From the NCBI GenBank assembly GCA_948470255.1, contig CAOKOS010000010.1:1-58047 (forward strand): a stretch of 58,047 nt of DNA. The letters run 5' to 3'. The number at the start of each line of letters is the position of its first letter. Positions within the stretch are counted from its first letter, which is position 1. A program made the position numbers and the translations under genes. Positions 45,572 to 55,183 of the stretch are shown here, piece after piece. Below the pieces are notes generated by a model. That model made no database searches and was not told the DNA's origin. It saw only the letters and a program-made list of their open reading frames with translations. Origin of the DNA: an uncultured Lachnotalea sp. (GTDB lineage Bacteria > Bacillota > Clostridia > Lachnospirales > Lachnospiraceae).

Positions 45572-46744
45572 ATGATTACCAATGGCTTTACTTACGTTGC
45601 AGTTCTGCTGTTTATGGCGGCAGTGCTTGTGACACTGGAAAAAAAGACAACAGGCGTGGTACAGAAATTTTTCAAATTCGTGCCGGCAGTCGTGCTCTGT
45701 TACCTGGTTGCCATGATCCTGTGCACCTTTAAGGTGTGGGATATGGAATCCACAAAACCTGCGTATACTGCCCTTAAAAACAGCCTTACTTATGCAATGG
45801 TATTTACCATGTTGCTGCGGTGTGACATCCGCAAGATCATTAAGCTTGGGCCTAAAATGCTGATTGGCTTTTTCTCTGCATCGCTGACCATTATTATCGG
45901 CTTTATCGTAGCCTTTGCGATTATGAAAGGGGCCATCGGCTCTAATTCCTGGATGGGCCTTGGCGCTCTGTGCGGAAGCTGGCTTGGCGGCTCCGGCAAT
46001 ATGGTGGCTGTGCAGGCTGCATTGGGAATCAGCGAAGCGGATATGGGGTATGCGCTGGTCATTGATTCCATTGATTATTCTCTTTGGGTCATGTTCTTAC
46101 TGTGGTTCATCCAGCTGGCCCCTAAATTTAACAAGTGGACGAAGGCCAATACGAAGACGCTGGATGAGGTTTCCAACCGCCTGGCAGATGATGCAAAGGC
46201 CAATACTACGCCTCTCACCTTCCAGAGCCTGATTCTCTTGATTGGTGTCGCCCTGCTGGTTTCTGCTGTGGGGGGGAATGTGGGTACGGCGTTGAATTCT
46301 TCCATGCCTTTCCTGGATAAAGCCACCTGGACTATTCTGTTTATCACAGTCCTTGGACTGGTGGGGGCAGTTTCTCCCCTGGGAAAGGTGGCTGGTTCAG
46401 CAGAAGTTTCTAATCTGCTGCTTTACAGTGTAATTGTCCTGCTGGCATCTCGTGCAAGCCTTCTGGAGCTGGCGGATGCCCCGATGTGGATTCTGACGGG
46501 CTTCCTGATTCTGGCCATCCACGCGGTGCTGATGGTTCTGCTGTGCAAGCTTCTGAAACTGGATTTGTTTACAGGGGCAGTTGCTTCCCTGGCTAATATT
46601 GGCGGCACGGCGTCCGCGCCTGTACTTGCCGGTTCCTATTCCGGTTCCTTAGTTCCTGTTGGAATCCTGATGGCCCTGATGGGGTATGTCATCGGGACGC
46701 CGCTGGGGATTTTGACAGCTCGGATTATGTCTATGCTGGTATAG
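45572..46744 (+). CDS. DUF819 family membrane carrier (YjcL-like)
   Basis: 390 residues with about ten membrane helices and AAAGGAGGAAGTTC before ATG 45572. Segments ALKNSLTYAMVFTMLLRCDIRKIIKLGPK, GLGALCGSWLGGSGNMVAV, DSIDYSLWVMFLLW and SLANIGGTASAPVLAGSY are typical of DUF819/YjcL, a family of inverted-repeat carriers without a proven substrate. The neighbouring dipeptidase and dipeptide epimerase suggest a murein dipeptide such as L-Ala-D-Glu, or its products. This is inferred from context only. Confidence 0.9.
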   Translation: MITNGFTYVAVLLFMAAVLVTLEKKTTGVVQKFFKFVPAVVLCYLVAMILCTFKVWDMESTKPAYTALKNSLTYAMVFTMLLRCDIRKIIKLGPKMLIGFFSASLTIIIGFIVAFAIMKGAIGSNSWMGLGALCGSWLGGSGNMVAVQAALGISEADMGYALVIDSIDYSLWVMFLLWFIQLAPKFNKWTKANTKTLDEVSNRLADDAKANTTPLTFQSLILLIGVALLVSAVGGNVGTALNSSMPFLDKATWTILFITVLGLVGAVSPLGKVAGSAEVSNLLLYSVIVLLASRASLLELADAPMWILTGFLILAIHAVLMVLLCKLLKLDLFTGAVASLANIGGTASAPVLAGSYSGSLVPVGILMALMGYVIGTPLGILTARIMSMLV

Positions 46745-46765
46745 TCGTTATCTACATAATGAAAG

Positions 46766-46822
46766 GGGCTGCTGAGGAATATAAGCGATTTGGATGTTTA
46801 TATTTCCTGGCAGCTCTTTTTG
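46766..46822 (+). terminator. intrinsic terminator after the DUF819 gene
   Basis: GGGCTGCTGAGGAATATAA pairs with TTATATTTCCTGGCAGCTC and is followed by TTTTT, giving a long near-perfect stem. Confidence 0.85.
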
Positions 46823-46876
46823 CTTTATAGGAAACTAGCCTTTCAGGCCCGCTCACGCGCCGCGGTTGCTTTTTTA
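46823..46876. repeat. partial copy of the CTTTATAGG palindromic repeat, second form
   Basis: CTTTATAGGAAACTAGCCTTTCAG and CGCTCACGCGC match the variant unit 4 (2048-2169) of the array after ilvC. It abuts the terminator and touches the end of the DeoR gene. Confidence 0.75.
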
Positions 46877-47641
46877 TATAGTTGTAACGAACCTGGTGGA
46901 AGAATATAGTTCCTGGTTGTTCAGTTCATCGGGGAGACGGTCTGTGATCAGGTAATCAATGTCTCCGGTGAAATCGGCAAATTTGGCCATATAGGAATCG
47001 CCGAATTTAGTGTGGTCGGCCAGGACGAATGTAAGGCCGGAAGCTTTTCGCATCCACTTTTTCAGGGAGGCATCGGGGAAATGGGGGACAGAATACCCAT
47101 AAGAAGGCTCAATTCCATTGGTCCCGAGGAAGCATTTGTCCACCCGGATGCCGGAAAGCATCTGCTCTGCAATGGCTCCGGTGGCATAATTCATGCCGGA
47201 ACACAATTCTCCGCCGGTATGGATGACCCGGACATTGCTCCCTGTGAAGAGGGCCACCAGATTGAAGGAATTGGTAATGACAGAAATACCGTCGAAAGGG
47301 TTTTTTAAAAGCAGCTTTCCCAGCTCCAACACTGTGGTGGAGCCGTCCAAAAGCAGGTTGTCCCCTGTCTGAATGAATTCATAAGCTTTTGCGGCGATGC
47401 GTTTTTTTTCTTCAATACATAAAACAGACAGGTCAGAATAGTTGAAATCCCTGCTTATTTTTGTGGGAAGGACTGCGCCGCCATGGATACGCCGGACCAT
47501 ACCCATCCGCTGCAGCTCTTCCAGGTCGCGGCGGATGGTAGCTTCCGTGGCTTCAAAACGCTGGCTTAAATCGGTCACTTTTACAATGCGTTCTTCCCGA
47601 ATGATTTCTATAATACTGTTTTTCCGTTCTTCTGCAAGCAT
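46874..47641 (-). CDS. DeoR/GlpR-family transcriptional regulator
   Basis: 255 residues. The N-terminal DeoR-type winged helix reads VTDLSQRFEATEATIRRDLEELQRMGMVRRIHGGAVL. The C-terminal DeoR sensor domain (LLLDGSTTVLELGKLL, TNSFNLVALF, IHTGGELC, ADHTKFG) binds sugar phosphates in this family. It diverges from the class II aldolase gene, whose promoter region has AAACG-rich repeats, so it likely controls that gene in response to a ketose or aldose phosphate. Confidence 0.93.
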   Translation of the reverse strand: MLAEERKNSIIEIIREERIVKVTDLSQRFEATEATIRRDLEELQRMGMVRRIHGGAVLPTKISRDFNYSDLSVLCIEEKKRIAAKAYEFIQTGDNLLLDGSTTVLELGKLLLKNPFDGISVITNSFNLVALFTGSNVRVIHTGGELCSGMNYATGAIAEQMLSGIRVDKCFLGTNGIEPSYGYSVPHFPDASLKKWMRKASGLTFVLADHTKFGDSYMAKFADFTGDIDYLITDRLPDELNNQELYSSTRFVTTI

Positions 47642-47727
47642 GGGGGTTCCTCACATTCTCCGGGCAGTTCCCGTGATTTTAGTTTATCGGAAAATTGGGA
47701 AAATAGCAACTAAATCATTGGAGCTGG

Positions 47728-47756
47728 TTGACAGGGGGAGAAAATCATTTTATAAT
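47728..47756 (+). promoter_or_regulatory. promoter of the class II aldolase gene
   Basis: TTGACA (47728-47733), a 17-base spacer and TATAAT (47751-47756): perfect consensus. Downstream bases 47760-47810 hold AAACGATAATAAAAG, AACGAAACAAAAC and CAAAAGCGTTT, which resemble DeoR-family operator repeats and may be where the divergent regulator binds. Confidence 0.8.
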
Positions 47757-47826
47757 GGGCTAAAACGATAATAAAAGATAAATAACGAAACAAAACACAC
47801 AAAAGCGTTTGGGAGAAGGAGAAAAA

Positions 47827-48672
47827 ATGGCATTAGAGAAGGTTAGTACAATTTTAAAAATGGCGGATGAGGCAAATACCTCCGCGATTGCGTTTAACTG
47901 CAATGATTACACGATGGCTTATTCAGTGGCATCTGTGGCAGAGGAATTGGATAAACCGGTGATTATCATGCTGTATCCGGCAGACAGCTTTCAGAATAAC
48001 TGCTGCAATATCAGGGGTTTTGCCGCCACAGTAAGGGAACTGGCAGACAAGGCGAAAGTTCCCATCGGTTTGCATTTGGATCACTGCAGTGATTTCGACT
48101 ATATTTTGAAAGCAATACAGGGAGGATTTACCTCTGTTATGTATGACGGCTCCATGCTTCCTGTGGAGGAAAACATCACTCTTACAAAACGTGTCGTGGA
48201 GGCGGCCCACGCGCTGGGAGCGGATGTGGAAGCGGAACTGGGACACGTGGGATTTGCGGCCCAGTCTGACCAGCACAATCTGGATATGTACACAAGGCCT
48301 GAGGTGGCGGCGAAATTCTGTGAGGAAACCAATGTGGATTCGGTGGCCGTGGCCATTGGAAGCGCCCATGGGGTGTACCTGGAAACTCCGAAGCTGGATC
48401 TGGAACGCCTGGATGAGATTAATGAGGCCACGAAGACTCCCCTGGTGCTTCATGGAGGCAGCGGTATTCCCAATGACCAGCTGGAGCAGGCTTTTTGCCG
48501 CGGTATCAATAAGTTTAATGTGGGAACAGAATACTTCCAGCTTTACTATGACAGTATAAGAGAATACTGCAGCCAGAATGGGGACAAAGGGAAGGTTTTG
48601 GATATGCCCATGTTTGTCCAGGAAAAGCTGAAAGCATATTTACGGGTGAAAATGCAGATTTCCAAACTGTAA
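47827..48672 (+). CDS. class II fructose/tagatose-bisphosphate aldolase family protein
   Basis: 281 residues from ATG 47827 behind GGGAGAAGGAG. Zinc and catalytic residues of class II ketose-bisphosphate aldolases are present: GLHLDHCSDF (His and Asp), DVEAELGHVG, AIGSAHGVY and VLHGGSGIPN, with a C-terminal FNVGTEY phosphate-binding segment. The enzyme splits fructose, tagatose or a related ketose bisphosphate; the isolated setting with a DeoR regulator suggests a dedicated sugar pathway rather than central glycolysis. Confidence 0.92.
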   Translation: MALEKVSTILKMADEANTSAIAFNCNDYTMAYSVASVAEELDKPVIIMLYPADSFQNNCCNIRGFAATVRELADKAKVPIGLHLDHCSDFDYILKAIQGGFTSVMYDGSMLPVEENITLTKRVVEAAHALGADVEAELGHVGFAAQSDQHNLDMYTRPEVAAKFCEETNVDSVAVAIGSAHGVYLETPKLDLERLDEINEATKTPLVLHGGSGIPNDQLEQAFCRGINKFNVGTEYFQLYYDSIREYCSQNGDKGKVLDMPMFVQEKLKAYLRVKMQISKL

Positions 48673-48690
48673 TTTCCCTGCAGCCGAAAT

Positions 48691-48746
48691 ATGAGAGGAA
48701 AACCAGAGGCATTTCTTTTGCCCCTGGTTTTCCTCTCATGTTTTTT
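48691..48746. terminator. strong intrinsic terminator after the aldolase
   Basis: ATGAGAGGAAAACCAG and CTGGTTTTCCTCTCAT are perfect complements within a 20-bp stem, followed by GTTTTTT. Confidence 0.92.
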
Positions 48747-48768
48747 CCGGCGGAAATGGAAGAACCGT

Positions 48769-48797
48769 TTGTGTTATTTATGAAAATCCGATATACT
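48769..48797 (+). promoter_or_regulatory. promoter of the nuclease/phosphatase-family gene
   Basis: TTGTGT (48769-48774), a 17-base spacer and TATACT (48792-48797), 17 bases before the start codon at 48815. Confidence 0.5.
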
Positions 48798-48814
48798 ATA
48801 AAAGGGGGTGCTTT

Positions 48815-49933
48815 ATGGAAAAAAGGAAAAGTAGGAAATTGTGGAAAAGGATAGGGATCGCCATTGGGTGTGCGGTTCTTTTTCTCGTGCTTCTGGTGGG
48901 CGGCTATATGGCCTATATGCAGATACAATACTACCGGATTGAAGATCATCAGGCCATTGCCACAGAAAACAACAGGGAGGAGATCATAAAGCCTGGTACG
49001 CCTTATACGGTCATGACCTACAATATCGGGTTTGGCGCATATTCTGACGATTATACCTTTTTCATGGACACGGGAGAGATGCTGGATGGGACGAAGACTG
49101 CCGGGACTTCGGCCCGGGCAAAATCCAAAGAAGAAGCGCTGGCCAATACAAAAGGCAGCATTGGGCTTTTGGAGGCGGAGAACCCGGATTTTATCTTTGT
49201 GCAGGAAGCAGACGAAAAAGCCACCAGAAGCTATGGGATCAATCAAGTGGAGCTTATGAAAGAGTCATTCCCGGAATATGCTTCTGCTTTTGCCTGCAAT
49301 TTTCACAGCGCATATCTGTTTTATCCCTTCCACGAACCCCACGGCTCTGTCCAGGCCGGTATGCTGACTTTTGGAAAATATCGGATTTCGGAAAGTGTCC
49401 GCAGACAGTTCCCGGTGGATAATTCTTTTATTACGAAGTTTACGGATTTGGACAGGTGCTTTATGGTGAGCCGGGTTCCGGTGGAAGACGGAAAAGAGCT
49501 TTTGCTGATCAACCTCCATCTGAGCGCTTATGACGAGGGAGGAAAAGTCCGGGCAAAGCAGCTTGAACTTTTAAACCAGGTGCTGGCAGAGGAAAAGGAG
49601 AAAGGGAACTATGTCATTGCAGGCGGGGACTTTAATCATGATATTGCCGGTTCCATAGAAAGTTTTCCCTCCGGGCAGAAAGTGCCGGGGTGGGTTTATC
49701 AGCTGGACGATTCCCAGCTGGCAGAAGGATACCACTTTGTGAAGGCAGAGAACGCAGGAGAAACACCCACCTGCCGGGGCGCCGATATCCCTTATGAAAA
49801 AGGTGTTACTTATACTGTGATTGTGGATGGGTTCATTGTGTCCGACGGGATCGTGGCTACAGCGGAAAATTTAGACGGGGAATTCCGCTATTCAGACCAC
49901 AACCCGGTGAAGCTGACTTTTAAACTGCCGTAG
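48815..49933 (+). CDS. endonuclease/exonuclease/phosphatase family protein, membrane-anchored
   Basis: 372 residues with AAAGGGGGTG before ATG 48815. A single membrane anchor (~residues 12-34) precedes an EEP-fold domain: VMTYNIGFGAY, FIFVQEAD (metal Glu), NLHLSAYDEGGKVRAKQ, GGDFNHD and FRYSDHNPVKL (catalytic Asp-His). The fold includes DNases, sphingomyelinases and inositol phosphatases. The surface anchoring favours an extracellular phosphoesterase. The exact substrate is unknown. Confidence 0.92.
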   Translation: MEKRKSRKLWKRIGIAIGCAVLFLVLLVGGYMAYMQIQYYRIEDHQAIATENNREEIIKPGTPYTVMTYNIGFGAYSDDYTFFMDTGEMLDGTKTAGTSARAKSKEEALANTKGSIGLLEAENPDFIFVQEADEKATRSYGINQVELMKESFPEYASAFACNFHSAYLFYPFHEPHGSVQAGMLTFGKYRISESVRRQFPVDNSFITKFTDLDRCFMVSRVPVEDGKELLLINLHLSAYDEGGKVRAKQLELLNQVLAEEKEKGNYVIAGGDFNHDIAGSIESFPSGQKVPGWVYQLDDSQLAEGYHFVKAENAGETPTCRGADIPYEKGVTYTVIVDGFIVSDGIVATAENLDGEFRYSDHNPVKLTFKLP

Positions 49934-49973
49934 GGGAGGCTTAAGTCTCCGGCATTTTCAGGTGGAGGAAACC

Positions 49974-50654
49974 ATGAAGTATGATTGTCTGGTCATTGAC
50001 GATGAGAAGCTGCTTGCAGACAGTACGGCGGAATATTTCAATTTATTTGGGGTAAAAACGGCGGTTGTATATGATGCTTCCCAATGTCGGAAGTTTTTTG
50101 AGGGGAATACGGCGAAAGTTTTGCTTCTGGATATAAATTTGGGTGACAGCAGCGGCTTTGACCTGTGCCAGGAACTTCGCGAAAAAACGGAAATTCCCAT
50201 TTTGTTTATTTCTGCCAGAAGCAGCGATGACGATAAAATCATTGCCCTCAATATCGGAGGCGATGATTATGTGCAGAAACCCTATTCCCTGGGCGTCCTT
50301 TTGGCAAAGGTGAAAGTGGTGTTAAAGCGCTTTGGGCAGAATACAGACAGGGAATATTCCGACGGTAGGCTAACCGTTGATTTTCGCGGAAAGCAAGTAT
50401 TTGTTGAAGGGAATCCTGCCAAACTTACGCCTCTCGAATTTAAACTGCTGTCTTATCTTATCCAGAATCAAAACAGGACGGTTTTAAAACAGGAACTGTT
50501 TGAAAAGATCTGGGAAGATAAATTTACAGGCGACGGAACGCTGAATGTGCATATCCGTAAAATACGTGAGGTCATTGAACGTGAGCCGGGTAAACCGGAA
50601 TATATCGTTACTGTTTGGGGCGACGGTTACAGGTTCAGTGGAGGAAAGCAGTGA
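49974..50654 (+). CDS. OmpR/PhoB-family response regulator
   Basis: 226 residues from ATG 49974 behind GGTGGAGGAAACC. The receiver domain has the acidic pair (VIDDEKL), the phospho-acceptor Asp in LLLDINLGD, Ser in FISARSS and Lys in VQKPYS. The winged-helix output ends IREVIEREPGKPEYIVTVWGDGYRF. The histidine kinase start overlaps its stop. With the ABC ATPase and permease that follow, it forms a Bce-like two-component/ABC set typical of antimicrobial peptide sensing. Confidence 0.95.
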   Translation: MKYDCLVIDDEKLLADSTAEYFNLFGVKTAVVYDASQCRKFFEGNTAKVLLLDINLGDSSGFDLCQELREKTEIPILFISARSSDDDKIIALNIGGDDYVQKPYSLGVLLAKVKVVLKRFGQNTDREYSDGRLTVDFRGKQVFVEGNPAKLTPLEFKLLSYLIQNQNRTVLKQELFEKIWEDKFTGDGTLNVHIRKIREVIEREPGKPEYIVTVWGDGYRFSGGKQ

Positions 50655-51952
50655 AAAAGCACATATTTATAGGCATAATGGCATTGGTGGCTGTGGTGGA
50701 ACTTGCGGTTTTAGTTGTTTTTGCGGTGGGGGATACAGATAACCGGCAGGATACGGTTGCAGTAAACGAAGCAGTGAAATCTGTGGAGGCCCATTGGGAC
50801 GCCATGGAAAGCTATAGAGACAAGACAGGCCTTGATTATGTGGCGATTGACGGCGATGGGATCGTATTGTTTAAAACCCGCCAGGGATTGAGCGAAAGTA
50901 TCAATGAGGCGGCGCTCCACAGAGATACCATCCTTGATATAGAAGCGGGAGGAAGGGCGGCCGGCAAAATCATTATATATAATGAAGGTTCCCTCATTTT
51001 ACAGAAACAGAAAAATGCGGCCGCCATTTGCCTGGCGGTTTTGATTTTAGTGCAGTGGGGTATCTGCATTGGTTATAATGTTTGTTTAAACCGTATGGTG
51101 ATCAAACCATTCCATAAATTGAAAGGGTTTGCGGAGCGGGTGGCCGGCGGAAATTTTGATGTCCCGCTGGAAATGGACAAGCAAAACCTGTTTGGCGCGT
51201 TTACAGAAAGTTTTGACATGATGCGCAGTGAGTTAAAAAAGGCGCGGATTGCAGAAGCAGAAGCCAATGCAGGAAAAAAAGAGCTGGTGGCAAAGCTTTC
51301 CCACGACATTAAAACGCCGGTGGCAAGTATCAAAGCGGCTTCTGAAGTGGGGGCTGCAGTTGCAGGAGACGAAAAAATAAAGGAGAACTACCGGCAGATC
51401 ATCTGTAAAGCCGACCAGATCAATATACTCATCACAAATCTCTTCACCTCTACGCTGGAGGAACTTAAGCAGCTTTCCGTCAAACCCTCCGATATGGAGA
51501 GCGGCCAACTGAAAGTATTGCTTGCAAATTCTGATTATCTTGGCCGGGCTGTGCTCCCCGACATTCCAGACTGTCTTTTATACGTGGACCAGCTTCGCTT
51601 ACAGCAGGTTTTTGACAACGTTTTTGCCAATTCTTACAAATATGCCGATACGAATATAGACGTAATGATATCCATAAGCGAGAACTGCCTCGCTGTCAGC
51701 ATCGAGGACTATGGCGGTGGCGTCAGCATGGAAGAGCTGCCGTTTATCAAGGAAAAATACAGACGTGGAAGTAATGCAAAAGATATGGAAGGCGCAGGTT
51801 TGGGACTTTATATCTCCGATTATTTTATGAATGGGATGCAAGGAGGGCTGAAAGTCGAAAACGGAGAGGGGGGGTTGAAAGTAACGGTAATGATCTTATG
51901 CACAAGGGAGAAAAGCGGGGGCTTTGGACAGACACGGGGTTTAAATCCTTAG
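50651..51952 (+). CDS. sensor histidine kinase
   Basis: 433 residues from GTG 50651, which overlaps the regulator stop (GTGA) and has GGAGG upstream. Two membrane helices (~5-27 and ~123-145) flank a ~95-residue extracytoplasmic loop and lead to a HAMP domain. The H box is KLSHDIKTPVASIKAASE, the N box QVFDNVFANSYKYA and the G box GAGLGLYISDY. A sizeable sensor loop differs from the short-loop BceS type, so it might sense a ligand directly. Confidence 0.94.
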   Translation: MKKHIFIGIMALVAVVELAVLVVFAVGDTDNRQDTVAVNEAVKSVEAHWDAMESYRDKTGLDYVAIDGDGIVLFKTRQGLSESINEAALHRDTILDIEAGGRAAGKIIIYNEGSLILQKQKNAAAICLAVLILVQWGICIGYNVCLNRMVIKPFHKLKGFAERVAGGNFDVPLEMDKQNLFGAFTESFDMMRSELKKARIAEAEANAGKKELVAKLSHDIKTPVASIKAASEVGAAVAGDEKIKENYRQIICKADQINILITNLFTSTLEELKQLSVKPSDMESGQLKVLLANSDYLGRAVLPDIPDCLLYVDQLRLQQVFDNVFANSYKYADTNIDVMISISENCLAVSIEDYGGGVSMEELPFIKEKYRRGSNAKDMEGAGLGLYISDYFMNGMQGGLKVENGEGGLKVTVMILCTREKSGGFGQTRGLNP

Positions 51953-51970
51953 GAGATTTTTAAGGATTTT
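51943..51970 (+). other. hairpin between kinase and ABC genes
   Basis: AAATCCTTA and TAAGGATTT pair around a 9-base loop over the kinase stop codon, followed by a weak T tract. It may partly separate regulator/kinase from transporter transcripts. Confidence 0.45.
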
Positions 51971-52027
51971 ATAAAGACATTTAAGAATCACCGGAGTAGA
52001 ATGGGATGTGTAAAGAGGAGGTTTTTT

Positions 52028-52786
52028 ATGAAAGAAATATTGTTGAAGACCGAAAAACTGAGCAAATCCTATTCAAGCGGCGGAGTATTGCAGCATGTGC
52101 TTAAAAACGTTGATTTACAGCTTTACAAAGGTGATTTTACCATTATCATGGGAGCCAGCGGTGCAGGAAAATCCACACTTTTATATGCTCTTTCCGGGAT
52201 GGATACGCCTTCTTTGGGCGCCATTACATTCAGGGGTGAAACCATATCTGATTTTAGCGCCGATGAACTGGCGGTGTTTAGGAGGGAGCACTGTGGTTTT
52301 GTCTTTCAGCAGATTTATCTGATTGACGGCATGAGCGTAATGGACAATGTGCTGGCTGTGGGGCTTCTTGTCAATAAAGACAAAAAGGCGCTTGTGAGAC
52401 GCGCGAAGGAATTGTTTCAGGCGGTGGGGATATCTGAGGAGACACAGAAGAAGTTTCCCGGCCAGCTTTCCGGAGGCGAAGCGCAGCGTGTGGGCATTGT
52501 CCGGGGGCTGATCAACTCTCCGGAGATTCTTTTTGCCGACGAACCGACGGGCGCCCTCAATTCAAAAACAGGGCTTGATGTTCTGGATGTATTTACAAAA
52601 TTCAACGAAGAGGGGCAAAGCGTGGTGATGGTTACTCATGATATGCGTTCTGCCCGGCGCGGAAACCGTATTCTGTATTTAAAGGATGGGATAATACTGG
52701 GGGAGTGCAATTTGGGGCCGTATAAAGACGGCGATAGGGGGAGGAACGAAAAACTTTCTTCTTTCCTTTCGGAAATGGGGTGGTAA
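52028..52786 (+). CDS. ABC transporter ATP-binding protein (BceA/MacB type)
   Basis: 252 residues from ATG 52028 behind AAAGAGGAGG. Walker [11 protein letters not shown]-loop [18 protein letters not shown], signature LSGGEAQR, Walker [14 protein letters not shown] and the H-loop VTHD are intact. It belongs to the family that pairs with FtsX-like permeases, and its permease partner starts one base after its stop. Together with the upstream two-component system it probably responds to cell-envelope stress or a peptide. Confidence 0.96.
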   Translation: MKEILLKTEKLSKSYSSGGVLQHVLKNVDLQLYKGDFTIIMGASGAGKSTLLYALSGMDTPSLGAITFRGETISDFSADELAVFRREHCGFVFQQIYLIDGMSVMDNVLAVGLLVNKDKKALVRRAKELFQAVGISEETQKKFPGQLSGGEAQRVGIVRGLINSPEILFADEPTGALNSKTGLDVLDVFTKFNEEGQSVVMVTHDMRSARRGNRILYLKDGIILGECNLGPYKDGDRGRNEKLSSFLSEMGW

Positions 52787-52787
52787 T

Positions 52788-55130
52788 ATGAAAAAAAATC
52801 TGCTTCTTATACACTCTAATTTGCGAAAGGGGAAAGGCCAGGCAGCGGCCATCTCCATATTGATTTTCCTGGCGGCTTTGCTACTTAATTTGTGGCTTAT
52901 GTTGTCCACAGACTATAAGCAGAACTTTGACCGGTGCCATGATAAAATGAATGCGGAACATGTTACTCTCGCAGTTGACGACGACAGTGAACAGATGCGG
53001 GAATTTTTGGCGAAAGCCGTTGAAAATGATGAGCGCACATCGGAATTTGCCTTGGGCCAGGTCATGCTGATGGTCGGTTCATTTGACTATAATGGCGGCG
53101 AAGTGAACTCAGAGCTTGTGATCCTTGAAAAACAAACAGCCATTTCCCGCCCGGTGGGGAAGGTGGAAATCGTCGAAGACAGCGACATACAAAGCGGAAT
53201 CTACATGCCCATTTTGTATAAGTCGGAGGATATTGCCATTGGGAAAACTGTAACCATTTCCATCGGAAGTAATAAGGTTTCTTATCCTGTGTGTGGATTT
53301 TTTAACAGCGTTATGGCAGGTTCCCATAACTGCAGTATATGCGAGCTTATTTTAACGGAAGACCTATATAATGAACTGGAGGCAAAGGGCTATGCCCCGC
53401 GCGCCACTTTGTGCTCTGTCCGGTTGAAAGACAGCGCAGAAAGCGCCGACTATGAGACGGCGCTGAAAAGTCAGGTGGCTTCCCAATATCCGGCGGCCCG
53501 TGCCACAAGCAATTCTTACGAACTCGTTTCCCAATCGCGCTACATATCACAAATGATTTGCGCGGGACTTATGGGGGTAATGGCTTTTTTCATATTGTTG
53601 ATCGCGCTGGCCGTTATGGTATCCAATATCGTCAACTATATTCAGGAAAATATGAAGGATCTGGGGGCGCTCAAGGCAGCGGGCTATACCGGCAGTCAGC
53701 TAATTGCCGCCCTTATGGCGCAGTTTTTGGGAATCACACTGATTGCCGCCATAGCGGGAACGGGTGTTTCATACTGTCTGTTCCCATTTTTGAATGAGAT
53801 GATGATATCGCAGACCGGCATTCCATACGAAATCCACTTTTTACCGCTGCCGATGTTGGTTTCACTGTTGATTTTAGGCGGGGCGTCGGCGTCTGCCGTA
53901 TGGCTGTCCGCACACCGGATTAAAAAAATAGAACCAATTACAGCGCTTCGCCAGGGGATTCGGACTCACAACTTCAGGCGCAATCATGTTCCACTTGAAA
54001 AAACGCGGGCGCCGCTTGATTTTGCCCTTGCATTAAAAATGACGCTTTCCGGGGTGAAAAATAATGTGACCGTTTGTATTACTATACTTGTACTTTCCCT
54101 TGTTGTGGTATTTTCAGGGCTGATGGTTGAAAATATGATTACGGATATCGACCCGTTTCTCAATCTCATTGTGGGGGAGATGGCGGACAGCTGCATCAAC
54201 GTAGGCGCGGAAACGGAAGAAGATTTTTTGCGGGAAATGGAACGCGACGGCCGTGTGGAAAAAGTGTATCTTTATAATTCCCTTCCTGTAAGCCATAAGG
54301 GAGGCCTGGAGCTTATGGCGACAGTTTGTGATGATTTTTCAAAGGCAAACAATCAGGACGTTGTATTTAAAGGGAGATTTCCTAAATTTGATAACGAAAT
54401 TGTAGTTGCCGCAAAATATGCAAAAGAAAAAAATTTGGCCATCGGAGATGAAATGGCCATAACGTCAGGGGGGAAAGAGGCGACGTATATTATATCGGGA
54501 TATACGCAGATCAGCAATCATCTCGGTAAAGACTGCCTACTTACAAGAGCTGGATACGAACGGATGGGAGAATGTCAGAATACCAGTTATTATATTAACC
54601 TTGCGGACGGCGTCAGTATAGAGGAATTTAATTCAGAGATGAAAGAACGGTTTGGAGACGGGGTAAACGCAACAATCAATATAGAAGCGACCATCCAGGG
54701 AGCGGCCTCTGTATATGTTTCCCTTATGACAGTTATTGTCTTTGCTGTGCTTATACTGAGTTTTATGGTGGTGGTATTTGTACTGTATCTGCTGGTGAGG
54801 ACAATGTTAAACAACAAAAAGAGGGATTACGGGGTTATGAAAGCCCTGGGCTTTACCACCGGGCAGCTTATAGGGCAGACGGCCATTAGCTTCATGCCTG
54901 CCGTCATAATTTCCACCTTTTTTGGACTGATTTTGAGTTCGCTGATTATCAATCCGCTGACAGCAGCTTTTTTAAACGGAATTGGTATTGTCAAGTGCAC
55001 GTTTACTGTCCCTGTCGGCTTTATCATAATAGCTGGAGCCGGGCTTGTATTATTTGCGTTTGGGGCGGCCTGTCTGCTGTCTCTGAAAATAAAAAAAATC
55101 GCTCCCCAGGCGCTGCTTACAGGAGAATAA
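52788..55130 (+). CDS. FtsX-like ABC permease
   Basis: 780 residues with two FtsX units. Helices lie near residues 18-38, then 245-280, 300-330 and 345-375, a second helix 1 near 425-445, a ~200-residue extracytoplasmic part, and a final trio near 645-780. The motif LGALKAAGYTGSQLIAAL and its counterpart YGVMKALGFTTGQLIGQT mark the two cores. It belongs to the large permease group of peptide-resistance exporters; cargo unknown. Confidence 0.92.
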   Translation: MKKNLLLIHSNLRKGKGQAAAISILIFLAALLLNLWLMLSTDYKQNFDRCHDKMNAEHVTLAVDDDSEQMREFLAKAVENDERTSEFALGQVMLMVGSFDYNGGEVNSELVILEKQTAISRPVGKVEIVEDSDIQSGIYMPILYKSEDIAIGKTVTISIGSNKVSYPVCGFFNSVMAGSHNCSICELILTEDLYNELEAKGYAPRATLCSVRLKDSAESADYETALKSQVASQYPAARATSNSYELVSQSRYISQMICAGLMGVMAFFILLIALAVMVSNIVNYIQENMKDLGALKAAGYTGSQLIAALMAQFLGITLIAAIAGTGVSYCLFPFLNEMMISQTGIPYEIHFLPLPMLVSLLILGGASASAVWLSAHRIKKIEPITALRQGIRTHNFRRNHVPLEKTRAPLDFALALKMTLSGVKNNVTVCITILVLSLVVVFSGLMVENMITDIDPFLNLIVGEMADSCINVGAETEEDFLREMERDGRVEKVYLYNSLPVSHKGGLELMATVCDDFSKANNQDVVFKGRFPKFDNEIVVAAKYAKEKNLAIGDEMAITSGGKEATYIISGYTQISNHLGKDCLLTRAGYERMGECQNTSYYINLADGVSIEEFNSEMKERFGDGVNATINIEATIQGAASVYVSLMTVIVFAVLILSFMVVVFVLYLLVRTMLNNKKRDYGVMKALGFTTGQLIGQTAISFMPAVIISTFFGLILSSLIINPLTAAFLNGIGIVKCTFTVPVGFIIIAGAGLVLFAFGAACLLSLKIKKIAPQALLTGE

Positions 55131-55183
55131 TCTGTTTTGCAGGCAACGGGGAACAGCTTTGAGAAGGTTAAAAAGGAGGGGCT

